Assembly (NCBI GenBank): GCA_029953675.1
Contig: JAMWBK010000003.1
Location: 3,038,001-3,102,000 of the forward strand
From: Rhodosorus marinus
Lineage: Eukaryota > Rhodophyta > Stylonematophyceae > Stylonematales > Stylonemataceae
Direction: 5' to 3'
Length of the DNA: 64,000 nucleotides
Of this stretch, positions 28,689 through 39,740 are shown one piece after another. A program made the position numbers and the translations under genes. The notes beneath the pieces are model-generated. The model was given only the letters and a program-made list of their open reading frames with translations, had not been told where the DNA came from and ran no database searches. The first letter of the stretch is position 1. Each line of letters starts with the position of its first letter.

Positions 28689-31600
28689 CTCGAAGACCCA
28701 GTCTACTCACCTCCCCCAACTCCCAAGCTTCCTGCTCACCACCGTACAGCCCGAACCAGACGCCGCTTATCTGCCGTTCATGCAACCTAAAATATCCATA
28801 TTTAGAAACTATCCTTCAAAATTTTGCCAATATCAGCGATGACGATGCACAGTGGACGGAAAAAGTTCTATTTTATAAACAATATTCTTGTTTTAGAATC
28901 ATTGAGTTGAGAGTCAATTTGAGTCCTGCGTTGTCCGTTTTTCATATTCAGAACGGGGTCTTCCTCTACATACTTATTTCAGGGAGCACTGATCGGGACC
29001 CTGTTTTGTGTCAAGTATTTGTGAACCCCCCAGTCGTGCTGTCCTCGTTGCCGAAGACATTCATCGACCAAGCAGATGCTGCCCAGGTGCGCTGAGACGC
29101 GAGCTGGAAAATTTCTCGGGATGATTTGGATGGCGAGAGCAGAGAAAACTAAAGATGCACGGAATCATCCAAAAAGCACAGAAATCCTCCATTCAAGGCG
29201 TGTAATGCCCATCCGTGGAGGTTTGGGTCATGAACCAGCAAAGGTCGTGTGTTAATCACCCATGTTCTAGAGTTTAGCTTGTTCGCGAGACATGCTACTT
29301 GTGCCACGGACCTGTACTTCTGAAGGTGTCAAGTTCACGTCCTTGTGTCTCGGTGCGTCCACTGCTTTTCCTGTAGTTTCGCTGGACGTTCTTTTCGAAG
29401 CCTCGGACATCATGTGTATTTCTCGGCGTAGCGCTGCGAAGTTGAAATTGTCCCACTCGACGATAGCTATGGTTCTTGGCGAGGAATTTTTTGAGCATCT
29501 TGTCCTCGTAGAATAGCTCATGAATCCTCTGCCTATCAGCTTCACCTCAGAGGACCACCGAGGCGCGGTAAATTGCGTCCGTTCAACTTCGGGGACAAGC
29601 AAGTTGAAGTAGAAGTCCCTTACTTGACATAAAAAAGCCATAAACTAAGTCCAAATTTGTATTCAAGGTAGTGCTACATACGCACTACTTGAGCACTAGA
29701 CTCATTGAAGCAGTGCTGCTGATCACAAGTACTGATCGAACTTTGCCAGATGACTGACTTTGTCTGAGCGTTCACAATCCGCTCGGCTAGAAAACTATAT
29801 AAAAAACAACCAATGAATTCCAAAGAAAATAACAATCCATTCAGGACTCCTCCAAAAGCATCCGAAAAACATCCCAAATAGAACTAAATCGGGAAATAAA
29901 AAATCATAAGGTGAGTTAAAATTCAGTGCGTCACCGAGGCTCCAGTTTTCCAGTACACTTCATACCCCGTAAAAGTAGAACACAGCGAAACGAAATTGTC
30001 TCTTTAATTTTATTTTAATTGGTTTGATAGAGTTCGATATCCTATTTTCATAACCCCCTGGTTAACCGCCAAAGATATGGGTTGGGTTCACGACCGTGAT
30101 GGTACTCGATATTGAAAATTTTGTTTCTTTCAAGGGGTTGATAATCAGTGATTCATCCTGGAATATGATTGGTTAAAAGACTATCTGCCCATATTTATTT
30201 CCAAGAAACATGTTGTTGTCTATGCGATGATGTGGGTCGATTTTTGAGAGAACTTGAGCACCTCCTGTTGTGGTATGTTCCGGTAGCCCATGTGAAAGGC
30301 TTGCGATTGAATGTCTTCGCTTGGGGTCGATCTTCTATGATCGCAGTGGCATGTTTTTCAGGGGTATCCTTACCTAGAGCGCCAACAGTCATCGATGCGT
30401 TGCTATACCCTCAATGTTTGTGCTTACGGATGCCGTGAACTCCACTACGGAGATCGTGGTGCGTCTGGTGTTCGTTCGCTGGTCGAAGGGTTTGGAAGCT
30501 TTTTACGAGATGAGCTCAGATTTTCCACAACAGTAGTCGCGACCACCGGCCTGGAATGGTCGTATCGAACCAGATCTTGGCTGGCTCTCAACTATAGCCG
30601 TACGCCATTGTTTGACGGAAAAGCCGCTATACCAAGACAGAGAGTAACTCAAAAACACCGAAGTTGCTGAATTCACTAACTACGCAGGTGACGTTTGCTG
30701 TTTATCGGTCCTTGCTTGGCCAACACATCATAGGTTGAGAGTCTCCCGCGGACGTACCACCATACATCGAACACTGACCGTACTACTCAACGAAAAAGAG
30801 TCAGCTCCATCGCGGAAGGCAACATCTGGAAAGCACTCAACGTTCCAGAACAGGCCTTCCATTCCACTCTCTAAAAACTAAATAACACAAAATTTCGGAA
30901 AGCTGGTAAGCATATGATTCCAAACCAACTGTGCAAGACAATAACTCCTACCACCGAAAATATAACGCATTAATCCAACTAGGACTAAAGCATTGGCTGG
31001 AATACCTGATTCCAGGTGTTCTTAATAGAAACTAGGAGTTTGGGTTCGGTTCCGCCTATAATCGAAGGAAGTACAAAAAACCAAAGGTCGAAAATACATA
31101 AAAATTCTGCTGGGACATATTTTGCATCAAATAGTTTTGAAAAACAAGATCACATTCGGGTTTGATTTCTCGGCGAAAACTAATGGCAGAAAGGTGAGCA
31201 ATACATTCTTTTCAAGAACAATTGTTTTTAAACAGAAAGGATTTATTTGTGGTCTTTTTCTTATAAAAACTCAAACGCCGAAATATTTCGAATATAAATG
31301 AAAAAAGATAGTAATAGGTATAAACCAATTGAAGGGAAATTTCATACCTGTTTTTATTGGATGAAGAACGTCTTCCCCATCATTTTTATGGTAATTCACG
31401 CAAACCCCTTTTTTTCTACTTCTCCAATACATTGTTCAGGGGGAGGGCTGAGGCGTAGGAAAGAGTGACTGATCAATCTAATAATGTTTTTAAAAGCTAA
31501 TTCCTAGAATTTGCCGCTTCCGCCTACCCCTCTTCCTGGAAAAAGTACATATTAAAAACTCACCCTTTGCCCAAGTTCTTGTACTAAACAAAGCGAACCA

Positions 31601-32190
31601 ACTCCAACCCCCCTTTTCCACTTTGATCCGATATCTATCGGATGAGTCCCTTTATTTGAAATTACAGAAATAAATTCAAGCGTTCCACATCAACCCCGCG
31701 CATTGCTCTCATCACCGCCCCCCCACCCTATTGCCCAAAAAAAAACTCGAAAAGAACGAGCTTTATCACAAAGCTCAAAGCAGCTATTGAGGATCCCAAA
31801 AAGGGCTAACAACCACTCTTTATCAAATTATTATCTAAATAATAAAATTAGTACGTGAATGTATTAGTAGCTTTTTGACGTTTTTTGAAGATCTTTTCAG
31901 GTTTCTATTGATGTGTGTGTATTTTTTTTGGGGTTTGTTTGGAGCGGATGGCCTCAATTACTACTTACATGGAGGAGTTTAGGAGGAGTTACGATAGTGG
32001 AAATGGACATATTATTTAATGGGGTTTTGAGATGTGCTTAGGAACTTTGGTGTGGGAGCAGGGTGCAGTGGAGGTTTTGCTCGGGTGGGAGGATAGTACA
32101 TGTGCATGTATTGCGAGATATTACTAGGAAGGATAGGATAGGTTCTCAGAAGCGCGTGTTGGAAATTTTGCTGTGGATTTTGCTGACGCT
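28689..32190. other. Long spacer with unassigned exon-like frames
   Basis: 28800-29088 (+) contains a protein-like stretch (SVFHIQNGVFLYILISGSTD, VFVNPPVVLSSLPKTFIDQA) ending at a possible donor (gtgcgc); I cannot name it or find partners. On the minus strand 29877-29680 (MGCFSDAFGGVLNGLLFSLE) ends at gtatgt, and 29600-29267 is open in two frames (IHELFYEDKMLKKFLAKN; VEWDNFNFAALRREIHMMSE), as if one small gene carried a frameshift. 29880-32170 is AT-rich with many A/T runs and no credible coding. The stretch before 32191 is the leader of the C2 gene. Confidence 0.35.
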
Positions 32191-33024
32191 ATGGTTCAGG
32201 CTGGTGATGACGGCTTGATGGTAGAGCTCTCGCTCTTTGCGAGGGACCTGCCGGAGACAGACAGGTTCAGTTCGAGTGACCCATTTTGTGTTGTGCTATT
32301 GGACAACCCGACAGCACCGATTACCTTGGGGAGGACTGAGACTGTTTGGGATGAGCCTAACCCGGACTTCACGAGGAAGATTGAGATTCCCTACAGAACT
32401 GTGAAGGAGCGGCCTGTGCGTTGCATCATTCAGGTATTTGATAACGATGCTTGGAGAAAGAAGAAGAGCAATGAGGACGCCGTGTCAGCGTCCTACCTGA
32501 AAAAGCAGAACTATATCGGGGAGGCAGCCGTTGATATTGCAAAGCTTGCTGATGGCTTCCCTAACTTTGAAAAAGTGGGCTTGGAAAATGGAATCGGGTC
32601 GATTATTGTTCATGCGCGGAAAAAAGAAAAGTTTGACAAGGCCCAGAAGCATGTTCACGTGCAGCTCTCCCACAACGGGAACATGAAGCAGCGGAAGAAG
32701 TTGTTCGTGACTGTCAGCCGTGAACTCGGGTCTTCCCTGGTCGGGCCTCGATGGACCCCGGTGTGGCGGTCCGAGGTATGTCCAAATAACTCTGGGCTCA
32801 TCGAGTTCGGCTCCTGCTTCATCGATGACTACGAGGGCCTGCGACTTGAACTACACGAGTACAAAAGAAAGGGAGGTCACGTTAATCTAATCAACTGCGC
32901 CATTCCCTGGGGTGACGAGGCTACGAGCGACCTGACCTATTGTCCGGGCAGCGGTATCTCGCAAGGATCTCTTGTCATCGACCAGCAAACTAGCCACACA
33001 GCGAAGTGCAGGTTCATTGTCTAG
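32191..33024 (+). CDS. Tandem C2-domain (copine-like) protein, intronless copy
   Basis: 277 residues in one exon; the frame is open from 32173 but the first ATG is 32191. Two C2 modules: the first (about 8-120) with VELSLFARDLP, SSDPFCVVLL, GRTETVWDEPNPDFTRKIEI and VFDND, the Ca2+-loop pattern (SDPF, NPDF, D-N-D) typical of copines; the second (about 150-270) from QLSHNGNMKQRKKLFVTVSR to TSHTAKCRFIV with degenerate loops. A vWA (copine A) domain is absent, so this is a short copine-like protein expected to bind phospholipids. A three-intron paralogue faces it 600 bp away. The lack of introns is unusual for this window. Confidence 0.88.
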   Translation: MVQAGDDGLMVELSLFARDLPETDRFSSSDPFCVVLLDNPTAPITLGRTETVWDEPNPDFTRKIEIPYRTVKERPVRCIIQVFDNDAWRKKKSNEDAVSASYLKKQNYIGEAAVDIAKLADGFPNFEKVGLENGIGSIIVHARKKEKFDKAQKHVHVQLSHNGNMKQRKKLFVTVSRELGSSLVGPRWTPVWRSEVCPNNSGLIEFGSCFIDDYEGLRLELHEYKRKGGHVNLINCAIPWGDEATSDLTYCPGSGISQGSLVIDQQTSHTAKCRFIV

Positions 33025-33630
33025 GGCATTGGATACTCTCCCATATTGGAGACACCTTATCATATATTTCGACTAGGATTTCAAAACGAAGACGCTGTAC
33101 ATAAAGAAGTTATGCTTGAAAATGACCTTCACGGGACGGCAAAAAGTCCAAAGTGCACTCCATCCAGACCCATCCAAAGGAGCCGAACCTTGTCCACCAC
33201 ACAAGACTCAGACTAGCGCAACATTTGCTTACAAGCCTTCTCCCATGGATTCTTATCGGTGTAAGATCTGAAGAGCTCTCCTGTCACCATATCGCATGCT
33301 TTTATCGAGAGTTCTCCGGCTGTCATAGCGATGATCCACGTTCAAAGAAGAAGAGTAAGTGAGTTCCCGACGTGAGTTCCTGACGTGAGTTCCCGACGTC
33401 GTGATTCAGGCAGTCCCCGAAATTTCAATTCCTTTGATTCAAAAGGACTTTCCTTTTCAAAACGCCTCGAAGCGCTGTGTACATGAAAACAAAAACAAGA
33501 CGCAGCGAAGCAGACCCTGCCATTGCTAGAGTTATAAGGCTTCCGATCAACATCCTTGGGTCCTTGACTAGATGAACGCTGGATTCTGGATTCTCTGCTT
33601 CTGTTACCTAATACGTCGCCTCTCGTCTCG
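33025..33630. other. Shared 3' region of two C2 genes
   Basis: Both C2 genes end into this 606-bp interval. It contains a short tandem repeat of gagttcc(c/t)gacgt at about 33360-33405. No gene is supported; the frame 33153-33362 is accidental. Confidence 0.5.
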
Positions 33631-34972
33631 TCAGAAACGATTTCTCCAGGTGAGCCGAGTGAAACAGAACCGCAAACTAGAATGAATTCCTAGCGTGGCA
33701 GAGTTTGTCGATGTCATGGAACCCGGCTGAAACACATAGCCGCTGAGTAGACTGCCGTCCTTCTGCAGCTGGATTGGGAACATAAAGTCTGACTCAACCT
33801 GTCGGAGTTTTGAAATACTCAACTCTACGTATCCTTGGAGCGTATGAGCGCCTGATTTTTTGTACGTGAAGAGTTCAATTTTGAGCGCCCTCGAGTCATC
33901 GCAGGCGTTTAGCTGCTCCCGAGTGAGACTGAAGTCCTACAGAAGCGGGAAAGCGTGAATAGCACTTCAGGCACATATATCATGGAGCTACACTATGTGA
34001 AGCGGTCAGTTCAGACGGCTTGTGAAACAACCTGGAACTTAAACTCCTGTCCGGACTTCGCCGGTGCATCCATAGCTCCTGTGCGGTAGATTGGGATCCA
34101 TGGCGGGCCCAACGACGTGGGGTGCTTCACTGACCGCGATAGAATCACAAATATTTTCTTCCTTTTGGGCATTTCGCAGTCCGCTGTGAACCGGAACTCC
34201 ACGAGGTACTGTGCTGACGCGGACCGATCAGCTAGCTCCTCCGCAGTAATTATTGAAGTTCCTGCTTTGGGGTCCGCTTTGAAACTCCGGTTGCTCATCT
34301 TCATGGACAAGAGCTTGTGGTCAACGCTCAAAAGCTGTTTGAACAAATGAAAGTTGCCCAAAGCAGATGTTCAGTATCATTGCCCTTAAGAGATGTTGTT
34401 GACACTGCGCAAGATCCGAAGAGAGAAACGAGCTGTTGGTAGCCTCCTTACCTCGACAACATTAAACATGACTTGACCGATGAAGTCCTGCTTCTTCAAG
34501 TATTCTTTGCTCAACTCCAAGCTCTCCTTAGAATCTTGGTCGTAGTATTGTAGAAGAACCCTCGTGTTCTCTTCGTCGGAGCGCTTCAGAGGAAGGTATA
34601 GCTTCGTCACAAAGTCGGGGTTCAAGTTGTCCCAAATTGTCTCCGTTCGTCCCACCATCCGGAACTGAGACTCGTCAAGAGCCGACTAACACCACGAAAC
34701 CACAAAAACAATAAGACAATGAATAATTCTCAAGCCCACTTAAAACTTGATCACTCTTTCAACAAGCTCTCCTTGAGCACCAGGTCGCGTCCAAAAGACC
34801 AAAACCAGGCTACCGAGCGCAAAAAAGCTTGGGAAGGAATGTTTCGTACCTGATCTCCAACGAACATGACCACGAATGGGTCACTCTTGCTCAAGAAATC
34901 CATGTTTCTCAATTTCCTTCCGTGAAAGGACAGCTCAACCAAGGGGGCACTGCCCTCATCCGGAGCAAGCAT
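33631..34972 (-). CDS. Tandem C2-domain (copine-like) protein, spliced paralogue
   Basis: Exons 34972-34850, 34685-34452, 34334-34032 and 33936-33631 give 321 residues, with phase-0 introns throughout. C2A: PLVELSFHGRKLRNMDFLSK, SDPFVVMFVGDQ, then exon 2 VGRTETIWDNLNPDFVTKLY and LLQYYDQDS, keeping the SDPF, NPDF and D-D calcium-loop residues. C2B starts about residue 165 (QYLVEFRFTADCEMPKRKKI) and runs to LRFCFTRLTWRNRF. Motif order matches the intronless gene 33024 (KKQDFIGQ against KKQNYIGE), so they are paralogues in tail-to-tail orientation. Donor of the third intron is the weaker gttgtt. No vWA domain. Likely calcium-dependent phospholipid binding; no direct evidence. Confidence 0.85.
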
Positions 34973-36818
34973 TCTTCCCTCACTCCTCCGCTTTTAACGC
35001 AACAACCTGCCTAAAGGGAAGATTCCCTAAAACACCGCTTTGCTCGCTCTCCACTAAACTCTTACGTCCGTCCGATATATGAATCTTTAGCTTCCAAAGC
35101 ATGCGAACCCGTCACACGTTCCCCTCAGCTCCAGAACGACGACCTAGGAAGGTGTCGTAGATATACGAGCGAGAAACGCCCCAAACACAACCTTCCTGTA
35201 CTCAAATACCGGCCCCACACAGCCCAAAAGAACAGATTCTCCTCAACCGGAAAAGATGTCAGCCAATATCCTCCTAGCTAGACGAACGCGACGTCCAAGT
35301 TCTGCTTCCACACCGAACACATCTCGACAAGCAGAACAGCACAAAGTGGTGTGTGCGCTCTCTCTTCTGAATTACGCAATCTTCCGTCCCACTGCTTTTG
35401 TTATGATTCAAAACGGACTGTATGCAGAGCTAGACCAAACAGACCTTCCCCTGTGCTCTACCTCCTGCAAGACGACACAGTTGGAGACTATTCCAGAATT
35501 CTTAACAAAATTCCAGGTTAATCGAATTCAGAAATAAGCATTTCACTTGACCCCAAGAAACGAGCTTAACACGTGGTTCCAGTCATCCACACTGCCGTCC
35601 GCCCTTCTCCCACCCATCCACCCCAAATCCCACTTAAGCCCTGCGAAACCCGTCTTGCCCCGCATTCGCGGTTTCCATCTGTCAGCTACTGCTTATGAGC
35701 TTATCGAAGTCCCACGTCAAGAAACGAAACGCCGAGAAAGATTATCTCCAGAAAAGAAAATTCTCTAAAACGACCAAAAACAAGCTAAAATCCAGTTTCG
35801 ACTTTTTGAACAGTTTTACGACGTATTCTCTAGCTGTCGACTATATCTGGATCCGTCGAAAATAAATTGTAAATAAATTCAAAGTTCAAACCTAAATTTT
35901 GATGATAGTACATGAATTTGGAGTTTTAGGAGACCATCATAGTCCCTGTTTTTTGGGCGACGTCATGATGAGTTTCTAGAGCAAAACATTTCCGTAAGAT
36001 GATAGTGGAGATTCCTAATAGGAGTACAAGTGATAGATTTGCCACCTGCGTACGAACGATTCTCGTTCATGAACCGCCCCTTTTTGTAGTTCGTACTAGT
36101 CCAGAATATCCCAGCGATTTCCAGACTTTTTGAAATTTTGTTTCAGCGTCTTACTTCGCCTCGAGATTCCTTGAGAAAGTAGTACGACGATTGTATTCTA
36201 GTAGTTTTGTACTAACGAACTCATGCAGACGTCTGCCTTTCTTGAATTGTAATTCTTCTTCACTTTCATATATATTTATCCAAAAACACTCACAATCACC
36301 CAATGGTTCGATTAAAAAAAATCCTGGTTGAAAGATATTGGATCATTATCGAATATTTGGTTATTTATTACTATTTTTAAATATCTCCTAACGCATAGCA
36401 AATTGTTACTGCAGTGGCACAGTAAATACTACGATAATATACCCCAGATCCCCTTTTTATTTTTGTTCGAAACCTGCTAATAAGTTTTTGTAATACAGAC
36501 AAATTTTTGCCCAAATCTGTGAATTTAAGGGCGATATATCTTAAACTAGATCTTTCGTTTTGATTTCTTCATTTCATTGCTGAATTCTCGATCAATTTGT
36601 AATGGCCAAATGAACTATCTCAAAAGGGTCAGAATGTTTTTTAGGATTCTGGGAATCGCTCCACCAAAGAGTACACGTTGGTCTGATAGCTGTAACTAAC
36701 TCTCTCTCTCTTTCGATCCTCTCTTAGAACAGAGCCGAATCAAAGTCTGGCATGAGCTTGAGTTGTCATGGTCGGAGGAGGAAGGGCTGGATCGGAATCC
36801 CAAAGGATTAGCTGGTAT
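34973..36818. other. Intergenic; one Ser/Thr-rich frame of unknown status
   Basis: The frame 35256-35537 (+) starts with ATG and contains ALSLLNYAIFRPTAFVMIQN, but no family is evident and no downstream exon was found. 35760-36650 is AT-rich. The last 150 bp are the 3' flank of the cyclase gene; 36763-36978 (+) is its antisense shadow. Confidence 0.4.
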
Positions 36819-37676
36819 TCACGTGAAGACTTGTGGATTCACTCGCGATTGGACAGCCCCTGCGATGGCCACGACCTGTATACTGATCGTGCCCTGTGTT
36901 ACACCATCTTTCACTAGTTCCCGTGTGTCGAAAATTTCTCCAAGTAACACTCCACTCTCCTTGATTAAAAAGTTGTGAATGGGGTAGGGTAGAGTGGTCC
37001 CAGGCTCTGCTGGCATAACTTCAACGCCCCAAGTGTCGGCTCCGACGAGGACAACTCCTGAATCCGCTAAATACTTGCCCGCTTCCATTCCGATTCCTGG
37101 TTCTCCAGAATTGAACAATCCGTTGTTCACGTTTGCTCCCCACCCGTGCTCGATCCATCCGGTGTGTAGCAGGACAACAGAACCCTGGGCAATAGTTACG
37201 CCGGCCTCCTTAGTTGCATTTTCGATGTCGCTCTTTGTAAGCACAGTTCCCGCAGGGATGATGTCCACTTTTAGATACTTCGCCATGTCCAGGATAACAC
37301 ATTGAGCAACGATGTTTGAAACAGTTTCCGTTCCCATTATCTTTACTCCACCTTTGTCAAACACCTCCGCGGAGGTGTGACCTCCATAAAACTCCCCGTT
37401 GTGGCCAACATGGCTAAGCGTGTCGATGTGGGTTCCGATCCCAACGTGAAGCTGCAAGCTGTCATCGTGAATGAGCTGCACGTGATCGCCCTCCCCAATT
37501 TGCATCTGCTCGATGTGAACAGCATTCTTTCGCGGTCCCCAGGCTGGGGATTTCTCATCCACAACAACTCCGAGATTATACACCTTTCCATGCGTGATGT
37601 TCTTCAGAGCTGCTCCCACGGTCTCCTCTGTAATGTACTTCAGGGCACCTCGCTTGTCCTTCTCAGCGGCAGACAT
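36819..37676 (-). CDS. Cyclase-family metal-dependent hydrolase (kynurenine formamidase-like)
   Basis: 285 residues, a single exon with Met start MSAAEKDKRG. The hallmark metal site HVGIGTHIDTLSH (consensus HxGTHxDxxxH) lies near residue 77-89, followed by VLLHTGW and VGADTWGVEVMPAEPGTTLP, which end the active site in the cyclase superfamily (PF04199 type). Members bind Mn2+ or Zn2+ and hydrolyse amides such as N-formylkynurenine; plant CYCLASE proteins have other unknown roles. No signal peptide is visible, so cytosolic. Length fits the family. The substrate cannot be deduced from sequence, and no neighbour belongs to tryptophan metabolism. Being intronless is unusual among its neighbours. 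Confidence 0.92.
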   Translation of the reverse strand: MSAAEKDKRGALKYITEETVGAALKNITHGKVYNLGVVVDEKSPAWGPRKNAVHIEQMQIGEGDHVQLIHDDSLQLHVGIGTHIDTLSHVGHNGEFYGGHTSAEVFDKGGVKIMGTETVSNIVAQCVILDMAKYLKVDIIPAGTVLTKSDIENATKEAGVTIAQGSVVLLHTGWIEHGWGANVNNGLFNSGEPGIGMEAGKYLADSGVVLVGADTWGVEVMPAEPGTTLPYPIHNFLIKESGVLLGEIFDTRELVKDGVTQGTISIQVVAIAGAVQSRVNPQVFT

Positions 37677-38658
37677 CTCTCATTACAAAAATGAACACAA
37701 ACGCACGCAGAGAAGAGTCCCAAAGCCTCTACTCTCAGTGTTTGCTATACGACAAAACTTGTCCAAATTGTAAGTGCTATGTATTTAAGTTCCAAGCTCA
37801 GGCGCTTAAAGCGTTACGGAAGACGAAGCTGATATATATTTTTAACTCTCATTCAGATCGGCATCAAATTTGTTCTGCAGGAATCTGAACTTAACCGAAC
37901 CTGTCTCTGCTCTTTTCAAGATAGAATTACGGGGTCGTTTCTCTTTCATTGTTGCCTCAGAATTCTCGTCACTTCTGTCCAGCGAGTACTTTTGACTTGC
38001 GGGCGAGCGGAGGTCAATACTATGGAAAGCCAGCTTACTTCACCACTCTGCTTGGTTTTTTTTCAGCTCGCGGGCTATCGCCTTTTCAGCGGATTCTGCT
38101 AAGAGGAGTCGGTTGGATTCTGGATAAGGATCAACTCAAACCTCGAATTCCTGGTCAACTTCGTCTGGGGGTGAGTCTCCATCACGTCAAGCATTAGAAG
38201 CATCGGTGCCGGCTTCGATTGTCATGATCTCTTTCGAACCGGGATCTTGTGGGGAGAATTTGTTACTTGTCACTCAGAGCTTAATTCCCGAACACTTTCG
38301 AAAGTAGATCTCCGAATGCTTGCTGGGGAGGCCTCGGGAGGGGAAGTGGGGCAGCGGTGCGTTGCTCATTTCTCCAACGAGAACACGAAGTTGACTGCAG
38401 CTTGAACGTCAAAGGAAGCGACAGTGCTGGAGAAAAGCTTGCCCAGACCGGACTACTGGTTCCGTCGCAAGAAACCAAAAATGCGAGACTCGAGGTCTCT
38501 GCCTGTCCATTTACGGTCAAGAACCTTGTGCCGCATCGTCGTTTCCTGGGATCGTACAGTATGCAAAATAAATCATCTATTTACATCTTTGCATCAATAA
38601 AACTTTTGAAGAGCAATGTGCTTGGGGGGGGGGGGGTTGGGTGGGGTTTAACAAAGCA
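37677..38658. other. Spacer with an unassigned C-terminal-like frame
   Basis: The minus frame 38520-38281 reads VNGQAETSSLAFLVSCDGTS ... PPQQAFGDLLSKVFGN, looks coding, and begins after a possible tggacag acceptor at about 38505. It may be the last exon of the 38659-39740 gene on another transcript, or a separate gene whose upstream exons I did not find. 38622-38636 is a G-run. The rest shows nothing. Confidence 0.35.
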
Positions 38659-39740
38659 TCAACCTAGAGTTACGCCAATCATCATCTCCATCGTCTCCTC
38701 ATCAGGCGAGCAGGAACATACATCGAACGGAGTTCCTGAAGTCGCGATCGTTTGAACGTGGCCGGTGAGTTAGAACTCATTGAGAGCAGAGGTGGGACTA
38801 GCCGCTCACGAAACCCACTGTATAGCTCCGCCGCGGGGATAACCTCCTTTGGTTTTTCCTTGGCATTGCCCTCGACCGGCGCCATCGCAGGACCTAGTCC
38901 GTTCGGTGGCTTCTGTTCGCTTGTTCCATGCACCACGTTGTCCATTGACGGTTTAGTGTCAGCCCGGCCGTTCTCCAGGGAAGGACTGGTCACCCTAGAT
39001 ATTTGAGAGCTCCAGTTCGCATTCCCCGACAGGTCCGAACCATTTGTGTTGTGAACTTCGTCTTTCCCAGAATACACAACTTCTTGCTCGACCTTCAATT
39101 GCCCGATGGGTGCATAGGGCTGCGAATCCACCTGTGCCTCATCATTTTCGGCACTTGGTCTAGCACCACCAGAAGGTGTACTGAGGCGTACAGAAATATC
39201 ATCAAGCTTCCTAACTGCCGTGCTGCCCAAGGCTTGACTTGAAACTGCCGCGGCAGGAGCTTCAATTTTCTTAGGGCGGGAATCAAAAGAACTATCAAGC
39301 GGAGTCGCCACTGTTTTTTTTGGCGTTTGAACCAGCAGCCCCGGTGACAAGCGTAGTCCCTTTGGACTGGGACTCGGCGTGGGGCCATTTTCAATCTTGA
39401 AATCTGGCATGCTGAAACCACCGATACCAGAGTCTTTGTCAGATTGTCCCTTCTGCTTTGCGAATAAGGGGGTAGCCCCACCGTCCGGGCCGAATCCAGG
39501 CTCATCTTGAAAGCTGTCCCCTAGGCGAAAATTGGGTGACATCATGTCCACCTCGTCCTCATCCGGCCCGCGCGCAACGGCGGTGGGAGTGATTCCCCCA
39601 AGCTCTCCATCCATTCCCAGCTGCCACTTCGGCGAGCTCCCCGAGTCTAGCGAAGCCCAGTTTAAATCAGCCGCAAATAAATCCACAGACATGGAGGCCT
39701 CCATTCCTCCTGCGTTCTCGGGATTCTCCAACCCATCCAT
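38659..39740 (-). CDS. Low-complexity Ser/Pro/Gly-rich protein, unknown function
   Basis: Exon 1 39740-38810, intron gtgagc...cttcag, exon 2 38735-38659, 335 residues. The reading frame also stays open through the intron, giving an alternative basic end, but the spliced end (FDVCSCSPDEETMEMMIGVT) looks more natural. The N-terminus is acidic with WASLDSGSSPKWQLGMDGE. The middle has several SP/TP sites, TPSPSPKGLRLSP among them, suggesting phosphorylation, and basic TPKK/RPKK patches. No structured domain is visible, so it is mostly disordered and could be a nuclear regulator, but I do not assign a role. Start chosen as first in-frame ATG after a possible gtgccag acceptor, so an upstream exon is possible. 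Confidence 0.65.
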
